Origin: Pseudomonas sp. KK4
GTDB taxonomy: Bacteria; Pseudomonadota; Gammaproteobacteria; Pseudomonadales; Pseudomonadaceae
DNA length: 44,122 nucleotides
Direction of reading: 5' to 3'
NCBI RefSeq assembly: GCF_001984065.1
Contig: NZ_LYVP01000043.1
Span: forward strand, 1-44,122
Shown here: piece after piece, positions 1 through 6,989 of the stretch
Numbering within the stretch: position 1 is the first letter of the stretch
Layout of the letters: every line of letters begins with the position of its first letter
The notes under the pieces: model-generated
Told to the model about the DNA's origin: nothing
What the model saw: the letters and a program-made list of their open reading frames with translations, nothing else
Databases searched by the model: none
Position numbers and translations under genes: made by a program

Positions 1-1714
1 ACCAGGGGTAGGCGCCCCAGCCCCAGCCCACGGCCACCGTGCTGCCGCCCCAGCTCCAGCCGAAACCAAAACCGAAGGTCCAGCCGGTCCAGGGCGTGTA
101 GCGAATCGCCACGCCGAAACCGTAGGTCACCGGCGGGCCGTACCAGACGCTGCCGACCCAAGGCGTATAGGGGTAACCGGTGCCGTACACCACCACACCG
201 CTGTTGGGGTCCACCGTGGAACCTTGATAACCCGGCGTATAGCCGACCACCACCGTGTCACCGCTGGCCGAGTAGACCTTCACGTAGGTGATGTAGTGCA
301 TCGGTGAACTGGGTGGAATCGAGTAGATCACCGCCGGCACTGACGCGGCGACCGACCATGGGCCTTGCACCGACGTGGCCACGAACCACACGCCGTTCTC
401 TACCGCGTACCAGCTCTGGGCATCGACCCTGATGATCGGCATCGGGCTGTTGACCACGTATTGCAAAGGAGTGCCGTTGATGGCCTTGAGCTGCGGTGCG
501 CCGTCGAATGCCGGCGCAGACATTTTCAGTTGGCTTTTCTTGACGGCGGACGTTTGGGGGATGGTGGCAGCAATCGCCGCTTCCCTGGCCTGAGGCGTTC
601 CGGCCACCGAAGCTTTGACGTTTTCCTTGGCGCTGTCATCGGGAATGTTGGCGAAGTCCGCCGGCAATTTGTCTGCCGGCACGAAAGTCCACGGGCCCTG
701 CATGTCGCTGGCGCGGAACCAGCGACCGGAGATCAGCAGGTAACTGTCCTGATCGGCGACCTCCTTGAAAATGTGCCCGGTGGTGTTTGTCACGTAGAGC
801 AATTTCGTGCCTTGGATCGGCTGCCACTGGGCGGGGCCGTCGGTGACGATCAATTCCGTCGGTGCGGTGGCGATATGAATCTGTGGCACCGGCGGTTTGG
901 CCAGACTGGGGACCTTGTCTTTGGCATCACTCTGGCCAGTCAACAGGTCGACTTGCCTGCTCTGGATCGCGGACTTCCTGGCTTTTTCAAGGTCGGGCAA
1001 AGATGATGTCAGCCTGGCATAGGGGCCGCTCACGGCATCGGCCACCATCCAGCCATCGAACACGCGCAGGTAATGCTTGCCCTGGGCGTCCTTGAGCAAC
1101 AGCGGCCGGGTATTGATGACCCGTTGCAGCGCCGTACCGTCGACGGGGCGATACGCCGGCTCGCCATCGATGTACACCAGAATGGCAGGCACTTCTGAGC
1201 TGATGATGGTGGGCGGTGTATTGTCCAGTGGCTCGCCGCTGGATTTCTGCTCGGCCGCAAGGGTACCCAGGGCGGCTTCGAGTTGATCGAGGGAAATGGT
1301 TTTCTGGCGTTTCGCCGCGTCGGCCTTCAGCGCGGCTGTCCAGCGGTCAACGTTGGCGGCACTGGCGGGGAAATCGACTTTGGTGAGGCTGTACTGATCC
1401 AGCGCGACCCAGCGGGTGGCCTTGTCCACCAGTGTGTGGGCGCTGAATTCCACGATGCCGTAGGTGGATTTACCGTCCTTGTCCGTGGCCTCGACCGCCG
1501 CCCGGGCCTGCAACGTGTAACCGTCCCAGCTGTCGAGTTGCGGTTGGTAAATCGTCAGCTTGCTGTCGCCGTTGGTCAGCACCTGGGGCCAGCTCGGGGT
1601 TTGCTCCGCCGCGTTGGCAGGGGCCGTCGGGGCCTGTGCAGGCGCGGCCTGAGCGGGAGTAAACGCCAATGAACACACCACCAGCACAGCAGCAAACCAG
1701 CGTGGGCAATACAT
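1..1714 (-). CDS. Secreted GW/GY-rich repeat protein, 3' end outside window (carbohydrate-binding family V/XII-like)
   Basis: An open frame begins at the ATG at 1714 and runs without a stop off the left edge, giving 571 residues of a longer protein. The start MYCPRWFAAVLVVCSLAF is a hydrophobic signal peptide ending near AQAA, so the protein is exported. Three imperfect modules are visible near residues 180-240, 288-353 and 398-465. Each has the plan G-x-P ... P(I/V)xGTxLxxVxNT ... G(R/V)WFxA ... GPW, and module 1 is the most diverged. After them the chain becomes very rich in Gly, Trp and Tyr (GWGWG, GFGFGWSWGG), a composition typical of Pseudomonas proteins labelled carbohydrate-binding family V/XII. 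The label is from memory. Carbohydrate binding is unproven here and no catalytic motif is seen. Confidence 0.75.
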   Translation of the reverse strand, partial: MYCPRWFAAVLVVCSLAFTPAQAAPAQAPTAPANAAEQTPSWPQVLTNGDSKLTIYQPQLDSWDGYTLQARAAVEATDKDGKSTYGIVEFSAHTLVDKATRWVALDQYSLTKVDFPASAANVDRWTAALKADAAKRQKTISLDQLEAALGTLAAEQKSSGEPLDNTPPTIISSEVPAILVYIDGEPAYRPVDGTALQRVINTRPLLLKDAQGKHYLRVFDGWMVADAVSGPYARLTSSLPDLEKARKSAIQSRQVDLLTGQSDAKDKVPSLAKPPVPQIHIATAPTELIVTDGPAQWQPIQGTKLLYVTNTTGHIFKEVADQDSYLLISGRWFRASDMQGPWTFVPADKLPADFANIPDDSAKENVKASVAGTPQAREAAIAATIPQTSAVKKSQLKMSAPAFDGAPQLKAINGTPLQYVVNSPMPIIRVDAQSWYAVENGVWFVATSVQGPWSVAASVPAVIYSIPPSSPMHYITYVKVYSASGDTVVVGYTPGYQGSTVDPNSGVVVYGTGYPYTPWVGSVWYGPPVTYGFGVAIRYTPWTGWTFGFGFGWSWGGSTVAVGWGWGAYPW

Positions 1715-1840
1715 AGTCAACTCCATCGACAAGACCGGTCTCGCGGTTTTTTCAGCCGCGAAAAAAGCATAGCCGTCGGCGCAGGATATTGCGGTGGGCT
1801 GGGGCAGAAAGGCGTTTGAATAGTGCTCTGCAGGGTCCAG

Positions 1841-1888
1841 GCTTACCCGCGAAGCCATTTGGCGGCAAGGCCGCCTTCGCGGGCAAGT
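1841..1888. repeat. REP-like inverted repeat
   Basis: Two arms, TTACCCGCGAAG and CTTCGCGGGCAAG, face each other across a short GC-rich centre, in the gap between the secreted repeat gene and ada. The core CCCGCGAAG/CTTCGCGGG resembles one of the Pseudomonas REP families. The structure lies upstream of the left gene and just downstream of the ada stop, so it could also act as the ada transcript end. Confidence 0.55.
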
Positions 1889-1895
1889 CATGCGC

Positions 1896-2972
1896 TTACA
1901 AGGTTTCGGGGGAGCTTTCCCGGTCGAGCAATACCCGCTTGCGCTCCACGCCCCAGCGATACCCCGACAAGTTGCCATCGCTGCGCACCACGCGGTGGCA
2001 GGGGATGGCAACCGCCAGGCTGTTCGCGCCGCAGGCCTGGGCCACGGCGCGCACCGCTTTTGGCGCGCCGATACGCTGGGCAATGTCGGCGTAGCTGGCG
2101 GTGCTGCCCACCGGGATCTCGCGCAACGCTTGCCAGACCCGTTCCTGGAACGCTGTGCCACGCACATCCAACGGCAAGTCCAGGCCCAGGGCCGGTGCCT
2201 CGATGAACCCCACGACCTTGGCAATCATCTGTTCGAAAGCCGGGTCGGCGCCGATCAGGTTGGCGCGGCGAAACTTGTCCTGCAGGTCGCAGACCAGTTG
2301 CTGCGGATCATCGCCCAGCAGAATTGCGCACACCCCACGCTCACTTTGCGCCACCAGAATGGCCCCCAGGGAGCATTGGCCGACGGCAAAGCGAATGTCA
2401 TTGTTTTGCCCGGCGGCACGGTAATCGGCGGGCTTCATGCCCAGCACCTGATCCGCTGCTTCATAAAAGCGACTGTTGGAGTTGAAGCCAGCCTCGTACA
2501 AAGCGTCTGTCACCGAGCGGCCATCCGCCAATTGTTCGCGCATCCGGCGCGACCGGTGGGCTGCGGCGTACCCTCGGGGAGTCAGCCCCGTGACGGCCTT
2601 GAATACGCGGTGAAAGTGAAAGCTGCTCAGTCCCGCGGCGGAGGCCAACGCGTTCAACTCGGGCACTTCTTGAGCACGCTCGATCTGACGACACGCTGCG
2701 GCGACGGTGGCGGCATGTTGCGCGGCAAGCGCACTCTGGTCCCTGGTCGCGCGTTTGCTAGGGCGATAGCCCGCCGCTTGCGCCAGTTCGGCAGTATCGA
2801 AGAACTCGACATTCTGCGGTTTCGGCAAACGCGCCAGGCTGCTGGGATTGCAATAGACCCCGGTTGTTTTCACCGCATAGACGAACTGCCCATCCGCCCG
2901 GGGATCGCGAGCGACGACGGCGGCCCAGCGTGGGTCGTTTTCGGCACTGACTTTTGTCGATTGGTTTGTCAT
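1896..2972 (-). CDS. ada: Ada-type AraC regulator / O6-methylguanine-DNA methyltransferase with degenerate zinc site
   Basis: 358 aa from the ATG at 2972; an upstream in-frame extension to 3014 lacks family similarity. It has the full three-part Ada plan: N-terminal domain (about 1-75), AraC-type HTH (about 85-180) and C-terminal methyltransferase (about 190-350). The methyltransferase active site IPCHRVV (Cys near 325) and the SGYRWG segment are intact, so repair of O6-methylguanine by suicide transfer is expected. In E. coli Ada, four Cys (38, 42, 69, 72) hold zinc and Cys38 accepts methyl from phosphotriesters. Here the equivalents are Cys41, Ser45, Ser72 and Ala75, so three of four ligands are gone while spacing is exact. 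Sensing of methylphosphotriesters by this domain is therefore doubtful. The gene lies 89 bp downstream of alkB on the same strand, probably as one transcript. Confidence 0.93.
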   Translation of the reverse strand: MTNQSTKVSAENDPRWAAVVARDPRADGQFVYAVKTTGVYCNPSSLARLPKPQNVEFFDTAELAQAAGYRPSKRATRDQSALAAQHAATVAAACRQIERAQEVPELNALASAAGLSSFHFHRVFKAVTGLTPRGYAAAHRSRRMREQLADGRSVTDALYEAGFNSNSRFYEAADQVLGMKPADYRAAGQNNDIRFAVGQCSLGAILVAQSERGVCAILLGDDPQQLVCDLQDKFRRANLIGADPAFEQMIAKVVGFIEAPALGLDLPLDVRGTAFQERVWQALREIPVGSTASYADIAQRIGAPKAVRAVAQACGANSLAVAIPCHRVVRSDGNLSGYRWGVERKRVLLDRESSPETL

Positions 2973-3061
2973 GGCATTGGAGTCCGTTGACCAGTGTTGC
3001 CGCAGATTAACCATCCCCCGACCAGGCTACACTCCGGCGCTTGCGGTCAAACTCCAGCGTC

Positions 3062-3727
3062 TCATTTCGCGTGGCGAAACGTGAAGTTGATCCGCTGCTC
3101 GCCCAGCACCGCGTGTTGCCCTTGCTTGATCGGCAGAACGCCGTGATAGCGCAAGCGGTCGACGCCGCCCCAGACCACGATATCGCCATGCAGCAATGGC
3201 ACGCGCTGGCTTTTGTCGCTGCGGGCGAAGCCGCCGAACAGGAACATCGCCGGCAATCCCAAGGACACCGAAACGATCGGTGCGGCGTAGGATTTTTCGT
3301 CTTTGTCCTGATGCAATGACATCTTCGCACCGGGAATATAACGATTGATCAGGCAGGAGTCCGGCACGAAATCGGCGAATCCGGCCTCCCGCGCCGCCGC
3401 CTGCGCCAACTGCAAAAACACCTCGGGCATGGTCGGCCAGGGCTGGCCGGTTAGAGGGTCGTCGCGGGTGTAGCGGTAGCCGCTACGGTCGGTGGTCCAG
3501 CCCCAGGTCCCACAACTGCTCAGGGCCACCGACATAGTAAAGCCGCCGGGGGTGACCATTTGTCGAAAGGGTGCGGCCTGGAGCACGGCCTCCAGCGCCG
3601 GCAGCAAACGCTCCAGCCAGGGCAGGGCAAAGCCTCGCAACACCCAGGCCTGTTCGCCGATTGGGTCGCGCCGGGGCTGTTGCTGCGGCTCGGCATCGGC
3701 AAACAAGTCAAAGGTCGTTGGATTCAT
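3062..3727 (-). CDS. alkB: 2-oxoglutarate/Fe(II)-dependent DNA dealkylase AlkB
   Basis: 221 aa from the ATG at 3727 (MNPTTFDLFAD). AlkB removes methyl groups from 1-methyladenine and 3-methylcytosine by oxidation, using iron, oxygen and 2-oxoglutarate. The iron ligands are visible as the HxD pair in SLHQDKDE (His139, Asp141) and the His of YHGVLP (His195). The RxNxTFR signature that binds 2-oxoglutarate is present as RINFTFR (Arg212, Arg218). Asn and Tyr of NRYIPG match the conserved NxY motif. Length is normal for the family. It is the upstream partner of ada, an arrangement that fits an adaptive-response operon. Confidence 0.95.
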   Translation of the reverse strand: MNPTTFDLFADAEPQQQPRRDPIGEQAWVLRGFALPWLERLLPALEAVLQAAPFRQMVTPGGFTMSVALSSCGTWGWTTDRSGYRYTRDDPLTGQPWPTMPEVFLQLAQAAAREAGFADFVPDSCLINRYIPGAKMSLHQDKDEKSYAAPIVSVSLGLPAMFLFGGFARSDKSQRVPLLHGDIVVWGGVDRLRYHGVLPIKQGQHAVLGEQRINFTFRHAK

Positions 3728-3746
3728 GGGAACTGTCCCGTGCGGG

Positions 3747-3776
3747 AGGCGTTGGGTTGCAGGCACTGCAACGCCT
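3747..3776. promoter_or_regulatory. Nested inverted repeats upstream of alkB
   Basis: AGGCGTTG (3747-3754) pairs with CAACGCCT (3769-3776), and inside this lies a second dyad, TTGCA-GGCAC-TGCAA (3757-3771), that competes with the outer pairing. It sits 20 bp upstream of the alkB start and 17 bp after the stop of the small gene at 3793-3969. There is no T-run. It could be a transcript end for the small gene, an operator for alkB-ada, or both. Confidence 0.35.
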
Positions 3777-3792
3777 GCGCTCGACCCTCGAA

Positions 3793-3969
3793 TTACAGCG
3801 CCTTGCTGACGCTGATGTCGCTGATCACGTCGTCACCCTGGCCGTGCAAGGCATCGAGCGCAGCCTTGGCCTCTTGCTCGGTACCGTTTTCCAGTTGGGC
3901 GAATTCAAAGCGGCGTTCGCCGTTGAGTTTGTATTTGATGACGTACTTGGTTGTCTGGGCCACGGGCAT
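3793..3969 (-). CDS. Small conserved-looking hypothetical protein (58 aa)
   Basis: A 58-residue frame from the ATG at 3969 (MPVAQTTKYVIKYKL) to the TAA at 3793. It begins 9 bp after the stop of the DUF1883 gene, so the two are probably co-transcribed and perhaps translationally coupled. The sequence is mixed hydrophilic, without signal peptide or membrane segment, and ends in DVISDISVSKAL. I recognise no family. The alternation of charged and hydrophobic residues in TTKYVIKYKLNGERRFEF suggests a beta-hairpin followed by a helix. That is inference only. Confidence 0.6.
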   Translation of the reverse strand: MPVAQTTKYVIKYKLNGERRFEFAQLENGTEQEAKAALDALHGQGDDVISDISVSKAL

Positions 3970-3978
3970 ACCTGTCTA

Positions 3979-4281
3979 TCAGCTGAGTTTCGAACTGGAA
4001 CGGCGGATGATCTTGATCGAATGGGTCAGGGTCGGCTTGCGGGTCACGCTGATCGCCCGGCGGTTGACGGTATCGATGGTGATGTTCCAGAAACCGGTGC
4101 TCGGCGCCGTGATGCGGGCCGGGAAGGTGTCGAACGCGCCGCCGTGGTAGGTGTGGCGGCCACCGTTTTTGAAGCTGCGGAAGTTGGCGTCGTTCATCAA
4201 ACGGATGTTGCACATCTGCGAGCATTGAATGACGACGATGTCGTCTTCGTTGAGGTGCTCGCGCTGGTGAATGAATTTCAT
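3979..4281 (-). CDS. DUF1883 family protein
   Basis: 100 aa starting MKFIHQREHLNEDDIVV. The pattern of a short N-terminal MxFIHxREHL, then a Cys-x-x-x-Cys-N pair (CSQMCN), a NFRxxKNGG segment, a GGxFxxFPA segment and a closing GxWNITID strand is that of the DUF1883 family as I know it. The family has no established biochemical function and is probably a small beta-rich domain. The C-terminal tail from about residue 80 is basic (SVTRKPTLTHSIKIIRR). It heads a two-gene unit with the 58-aa gene that follows. Confidence 0.8.
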   Translation of the reverse strand: MKFIHQREHLNEDDIVVIQCSQMCNIRLMNDANFRSFKNGGRHTYHGGAFDTFPARITAPSTGFWNITIDTVNRRAISVTRKPTLTHSIKIIRRSSSKLS

Positions 4282-4468
4282 GGGCGCCTCCAGAAGGGCT
4301 TTTGCTACAAAATCAAAACGATGCGCGCAGTTTATCAGCCTGCTGGCCTAAATATCCGGCTGGTGGGGGCTGGTTTGCCAATTTAAGACAGATATTTCAC
4401 GTTCGCTGGGTGATAAAGGGAGAAAATCCGCGGCTGCGCTGTCGGACGGTCTTTAACGGAGGTTTTGT

Positions 4469-4825
4469 ATGAAGTGGGGTGTGTTGGGCTTGCCAGTGGC
4501 GTTGGTGATCAGTGGTTGTGCGAGCGTTTCGGAAATCAACCAGACGCTACCGACCATGAGCGTGATTTCCGGCAAGGATCCCCATGAATATGCGCAGTGC
4601 TTGAGCGAAAAGCTCGCCGACAGTCGCGGCGCCTTGCAGATCGAAGCGCAGAAAGATGGCGTACGGGTGATCGTGCCGCAAAAACTGTCATCCGGGCCTG
4701 CGGCGGTATTCGATATCGAAGACCGCGCCGGCGGCAGCAGTATCAAGCTCCACGAGCGTATCTCCAATGTGCCGCTGCGTCCCCGGGATGTGCGCAATGC
4801 CGCGACTGCGTGCATTTCCGGCTGA
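4469..4825 (+). CDS. Small lipoprotein, hypothetical
   Basis: 118 aa, preceded by a good GGAGG ribosome-binding site. The N-terminus MKWGVLGLPVALVISGC ends in a lipobox (ISGC), so Cys17 should be lipidated after signal peptidase II cleavage and the protein anchored in the outer or inner membrane. The mature part is soluble, with two further Cys (QCLSEK and TACISG) that could form a disulfide linking its ends. I recognise no family. No coupling with the next gene is evident, as 72 bp separate them. Confidence 0.75.
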   Translation: MKWGVLGLPVALVISGCASVSEINQTLPTMSVISGKDPHEYAQCLSEKLADSRGALQIEAQKDGVRVIVPQKLSSGPAAVFDIEDRAGGSSIKLHERISNVPLRPRDVRNAATACISG

Positions 4826-4897
4826 TAGACTGTCGCCAGGTCACACCGATGCCGTCAAAGCGATGCTTTGGCGGCATTGTCATTTCTGGAGTCAGGC

Positions 4898-5128
4898 ATG
4901 AAACGAGAGCAGGTACGGGCGCGGCACGCCGAGGGGCAGATCAACGCCACCCATGTGATTCAGAATCCGGCGAATCCGGGAGAGTGGATCGTGTTCTTCA
5001 AGAAGAGCGCCGGACGCAGTTATTTCCTGGTGGATGACAACGACGAAGTCGAGTCCTTCGCGCGCCTGGATGACCTGGTCGAAACCGTGCGCGGCCTGGG
5101 AATCAAGTTCGCCGAAATCCACATGTAG
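4898..5128 (+). CDS. Small conserved hypothetical protein (76 aa)
   Basis: 76 aa from the ATG at 4898 (MKREQVRARHAEG). An earlier in-frame start at 4868 adds ten residues of poor quality. The protein is soluble, with a central strand-rich core (GEWIVFFKKSAGRSYFLVDDND) and a C-terminal helix ending KFAEIHM. I have a weak memory of similar short Pseudomonas proteins being labelled plasmid replication/partition-related, but nothing in the sequence itself supports that role. Function unknown. Confidence 0.65.
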   Translation: MKREQVRARHAEGQINATHVIQNPANPGEWIVFFKKSAGRSYFLVDDNDEVESFARLDDLVETVRGLGIKFAEIHM

Positions 5129-5139
5129 GGCAGGGTGCC

Positions 5140-5421
5140 TTACTTGCAGACCACCACCACGCTGCGGTTCTTGTAGTTGCCGACATCTACGCCCAGGGTT
5201 TTGTCGCTTTCCTTGGGGGCCGGGGTGCCATCGGTGCCGACGATGCGGTAACCGGTGCCGGCACAGGATGCATCGGCCTTTTCGTAGCAGGTCGCCCATG
5301 AATTGGCTTCCCCGGAACAGTCGATGGCCAGGCCCTGTTCACCATTGTTCAGGTAGGTGGTTTGGGAGGTGGCGCAGCCGCTCAGGGCCAATACCGCAAT
5401 CAGTGGCAAGAATTTAGTCAT
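5140..5421 (-). CDS. Small lipoprotein, hypothetical
   Basis: 93 aa. The signal sequence MTKFLPLIAVLALSGC carries a clear lipobox (LSGC, Cys16). The mature part has four more Cys (DCSGEANSWATC, ASCAG, and the penultimate residue of VVVVCK), consistent with disulfides in the periplasm. The conserved-looking block CSGEANSWATCYEKADASC recalls small Pseudomonas lipoproteins of unknown function. It converges with the gene at 4898-5128 with only 11 bp between the stops. Confidence 0.75.
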   Translation of the reverse strand: MTKFLPLIAVLALSGCATSQTTYLNNGEQGLAIDCSGEANSWATCYEKADASCAGTGYRIVGTDGTPAPKESDKTLGVDVGNYKNRSVVVVCK

Positions 5422-5511
5422 GTTTATTCGTCGTCAAAAGGGTGGGCATAGCCTGTGACAGCGCCGCAGGCAAAAGGTTATAGCCAAAGGCCACAATCCG
5501 TTTTTCGCTCA

Positions 5512-5538
5512 CAAAAAAGCCCTGCAATGGCAGGGCTT
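5512..5538 (-). terminator. Rho-independent terminator
   Basis: Read on the minus strand: stem AAGCCCTGC, loop CATT, stem GCAGGGCTT, then a T-run (TTTTTTG). It lies 9 bp after the stop of the 62-aa gene and clearly ends that transcript. Confidence 0.9.
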
Positions 5539-5547
5539 GGTGGTCGA

Positions 5548-5736
5548 TCAGTTCTTGTCCTTGCCGCGTCGCTTGGGCTCGGGATGCTCAAGCTCCAGCA
5601 CGGCCGCAACTTCAACGGCCATGGCTTCGGTCGGGAAAGGTCCGGCGATTTGCTCGCCGGCAGCGCTGTCGATCGACCACTGGCCGTCCTTCTTTTTGTT
5701 GATCAGGTACCCGTTGACGCTCTTTGCTGCCGACAT
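5548..5736 (-). CDS. Small hypothetical protein (62 aa)
   Basis: 62 aa beginning MSAAKSVNGYLINKKKDGQWSI. It has a short beta-rich core (GYLINKKKDGQWSI, AGPFPTEAMA), a helix (AMAVEVAAVLELE) and a lysine/arginine-rich tail (PKRRGKDKN), with no signal peptide or membrane segment. A clean terminator follows immediately, which supports a real gene. I know no family function. The basic tail might contact nucleic acid, but that is a guess. Confidence 0.65.
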   Translation of the reverse strand: MSAAKSVNGYLINKKKDGQWSIDSAAGEQIAGPFPTEAMAVEVAAVLELEHPEPKRRGKDKN

Positions 5737-5959
5737 CTATCTGCCTCGTTGGCTGGTTCAATTGCGCCATGATAGCGCCAAATGCCCGCAACGGGTGCCG
5801 ATGAGAGTAGGGTGGGGTGATGGTCGATCCGCTTGACGGGTGTGCAATCCTGCCGGTGTCTGCTATCACTAACAGGCTGTTCACGGATCAATGCATGCCG
5901 TGCGGAACTATCGGCAAGAATATTTCTCTATGATGGCATCGGTTAGCCAGCGCGGGGCA

Positions 5960-5988
5960 TTGTAAGGTGCACGCGGCCTGATTAGACT
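5960..5988 (+). promoter_or_regulatory. Candidate sigma-70 promoter of galU
   Basis: TTGTAA at 5960-5965 and TAGACT at 5983-5988 are 17 bp apart, each matching four of six consensus positions. They lie 40 bp upstream of the galU start. An AAGGA ribosome-binding site follows at about 6017. The rest of the 5737-6028 gap shows no gene. Confidence 0.4.
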
Positions 5989-6028
5989 GCGCCGAAACTC
6001 GTACAACACAGCCCTTTCAAGGACTTAT

Positions 6029-6868
6029 ATGATCAAGAAATGCTTGTTCCCAGCAGCCGGTTACGGTACTCGCTTCCTGCCAGCGACTAAAGCCATGCCC
6101 AAAGAAATGCTGCCGGTGGTAAACAAGCCACTGATCCAGTACGGCGTCGAAGAAGCACTGGACGCTGGGTTGACTGAAATCTCCATCGTCACCGGTCGCG
6201 GCAAGCGCGCCCTGGAAGACCACTTCGACATCAGCTACGAGCTGGAAAACCAGATCAAGGGCACCGACAAGGAGAAATACCTGGTCGGCATCCGCAAACT
6301 GCTCGACGAATGCTCGTTCTCCTACACCCGTCAGACCGAAATGAAAGGCCTGGGTCACGCGATCCTGACCGGTCGTCCGCTGATCGGTGACGAGCCGTTC
6401 GCCGTGGTACTGGCGGACGACCTGTGCGTCAACCTCGAAGGCGACGGCGTACTGACCCAGATGGTCAAGCTTTACAAGCAGTTCCGCTGCTCGATCGTGG
6501 CCATCCAGGAAGTCGACCCGCAAGAGACCAACAAGTACGGCGTGATCGCCGGCGAGATGATCCGTGACGACATCTACCGCGTTCACAGCATGGTCGAGAA
6601 GCCAAAGCCGGAAGACGCACCATCGAACCTGGCCATCATCGGCCGCTACATCCTGACCCCGGACATCTTCGACCTGATCGAACAGACCGAGCCAGGCAAG
6701 GGCGGCGAAATCCAGATCACCGACGCCCTGATGAAGCAGGCCCAGAACGGCTGCGTCATGGCTTACAAGTTCAAGGGCAAGCGTTTCGACTGCGGCGGCG
6801 CCGAAGGTTACATCGACGCGACCAACTTCTGCTTCGAGAACTTCTACAAGACTGGCAAGGCGTACTGA
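6029..6868 (+). CDS. galU: UTP--glucose-1-phosphate uridylyltransferase GalU
   Basis: 279 aa, normal length for bacterial GalU. The enzyme joins glucose-1-phosphate and UTP to give UDP-glucose, the donor for lipopolysaccharide core, exopolysaccharide and trehalose/galactose pathways in the cytosol. The nucleotide-binding signature is at the N-terminus (FPAAGYGTRFLPATKAMPKE), followed by the VVNKPLIQYGVEEA segment, the LADD metal-site motif around residue 132 and the GGEIQITDAL segment near 235. It stands alone, with its own AAGGA ribosome-binding site and terminator. Confidence 0.97.
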   Translation: MIKKCLFPAAGYGTRFLPATKAMPKEMLPVVNKPLIQYGVEEALDAGLTEISIVTGRGKRALEDHFDISYELENQIKGTDKEKYLVGIRKLLDECSFSYTRQTEMKGLGHAILTGRPLIGDEPFAVVLADDLCVNLEGDGVLTQMVKLYKQFRCSIVAIQEVDPQETNKYGVIAGEMIRDDIYRVHSMVEKPKPEDAPSNLAIIGRYILTPDIFDLIEQTEPGKGGEIQITDALMKQAQNGCVMAYKFKGKRFDCGGAEGYIDATNFCFENFYKTGKAY

Positions 6869-6887
6869 TAGCGCCCTGTTTGATCAT

Positions 6888-6914
6888 AAAGCCACCTTCG
6901 GGTGGCTTTTTTTT
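6888..6914 (+). terminator. Rho-independent terminator of galU
   Basis: Stem AAAGCCACC, loop TTCG, stem GGTGGCTTT, followed by a T-run to 6914. It begins 19 bp after the galU stop codon. Confidence 0.92.
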
Positions 6915-6989
6915 CGCCACCATATCGAATGCAACCCTTGCCCAATCAATGGCGGCGGGTATGCTGATCACCTGCCCAGGAGATAGACG

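Noticed and set aside
365..1006. Long plus-strand frames opposite the secreted repeat gene
   Set aside because: The minus-strand frame has a signal peptide and internal repeats; the plus-strand frames are antisense shadows without family pattern.
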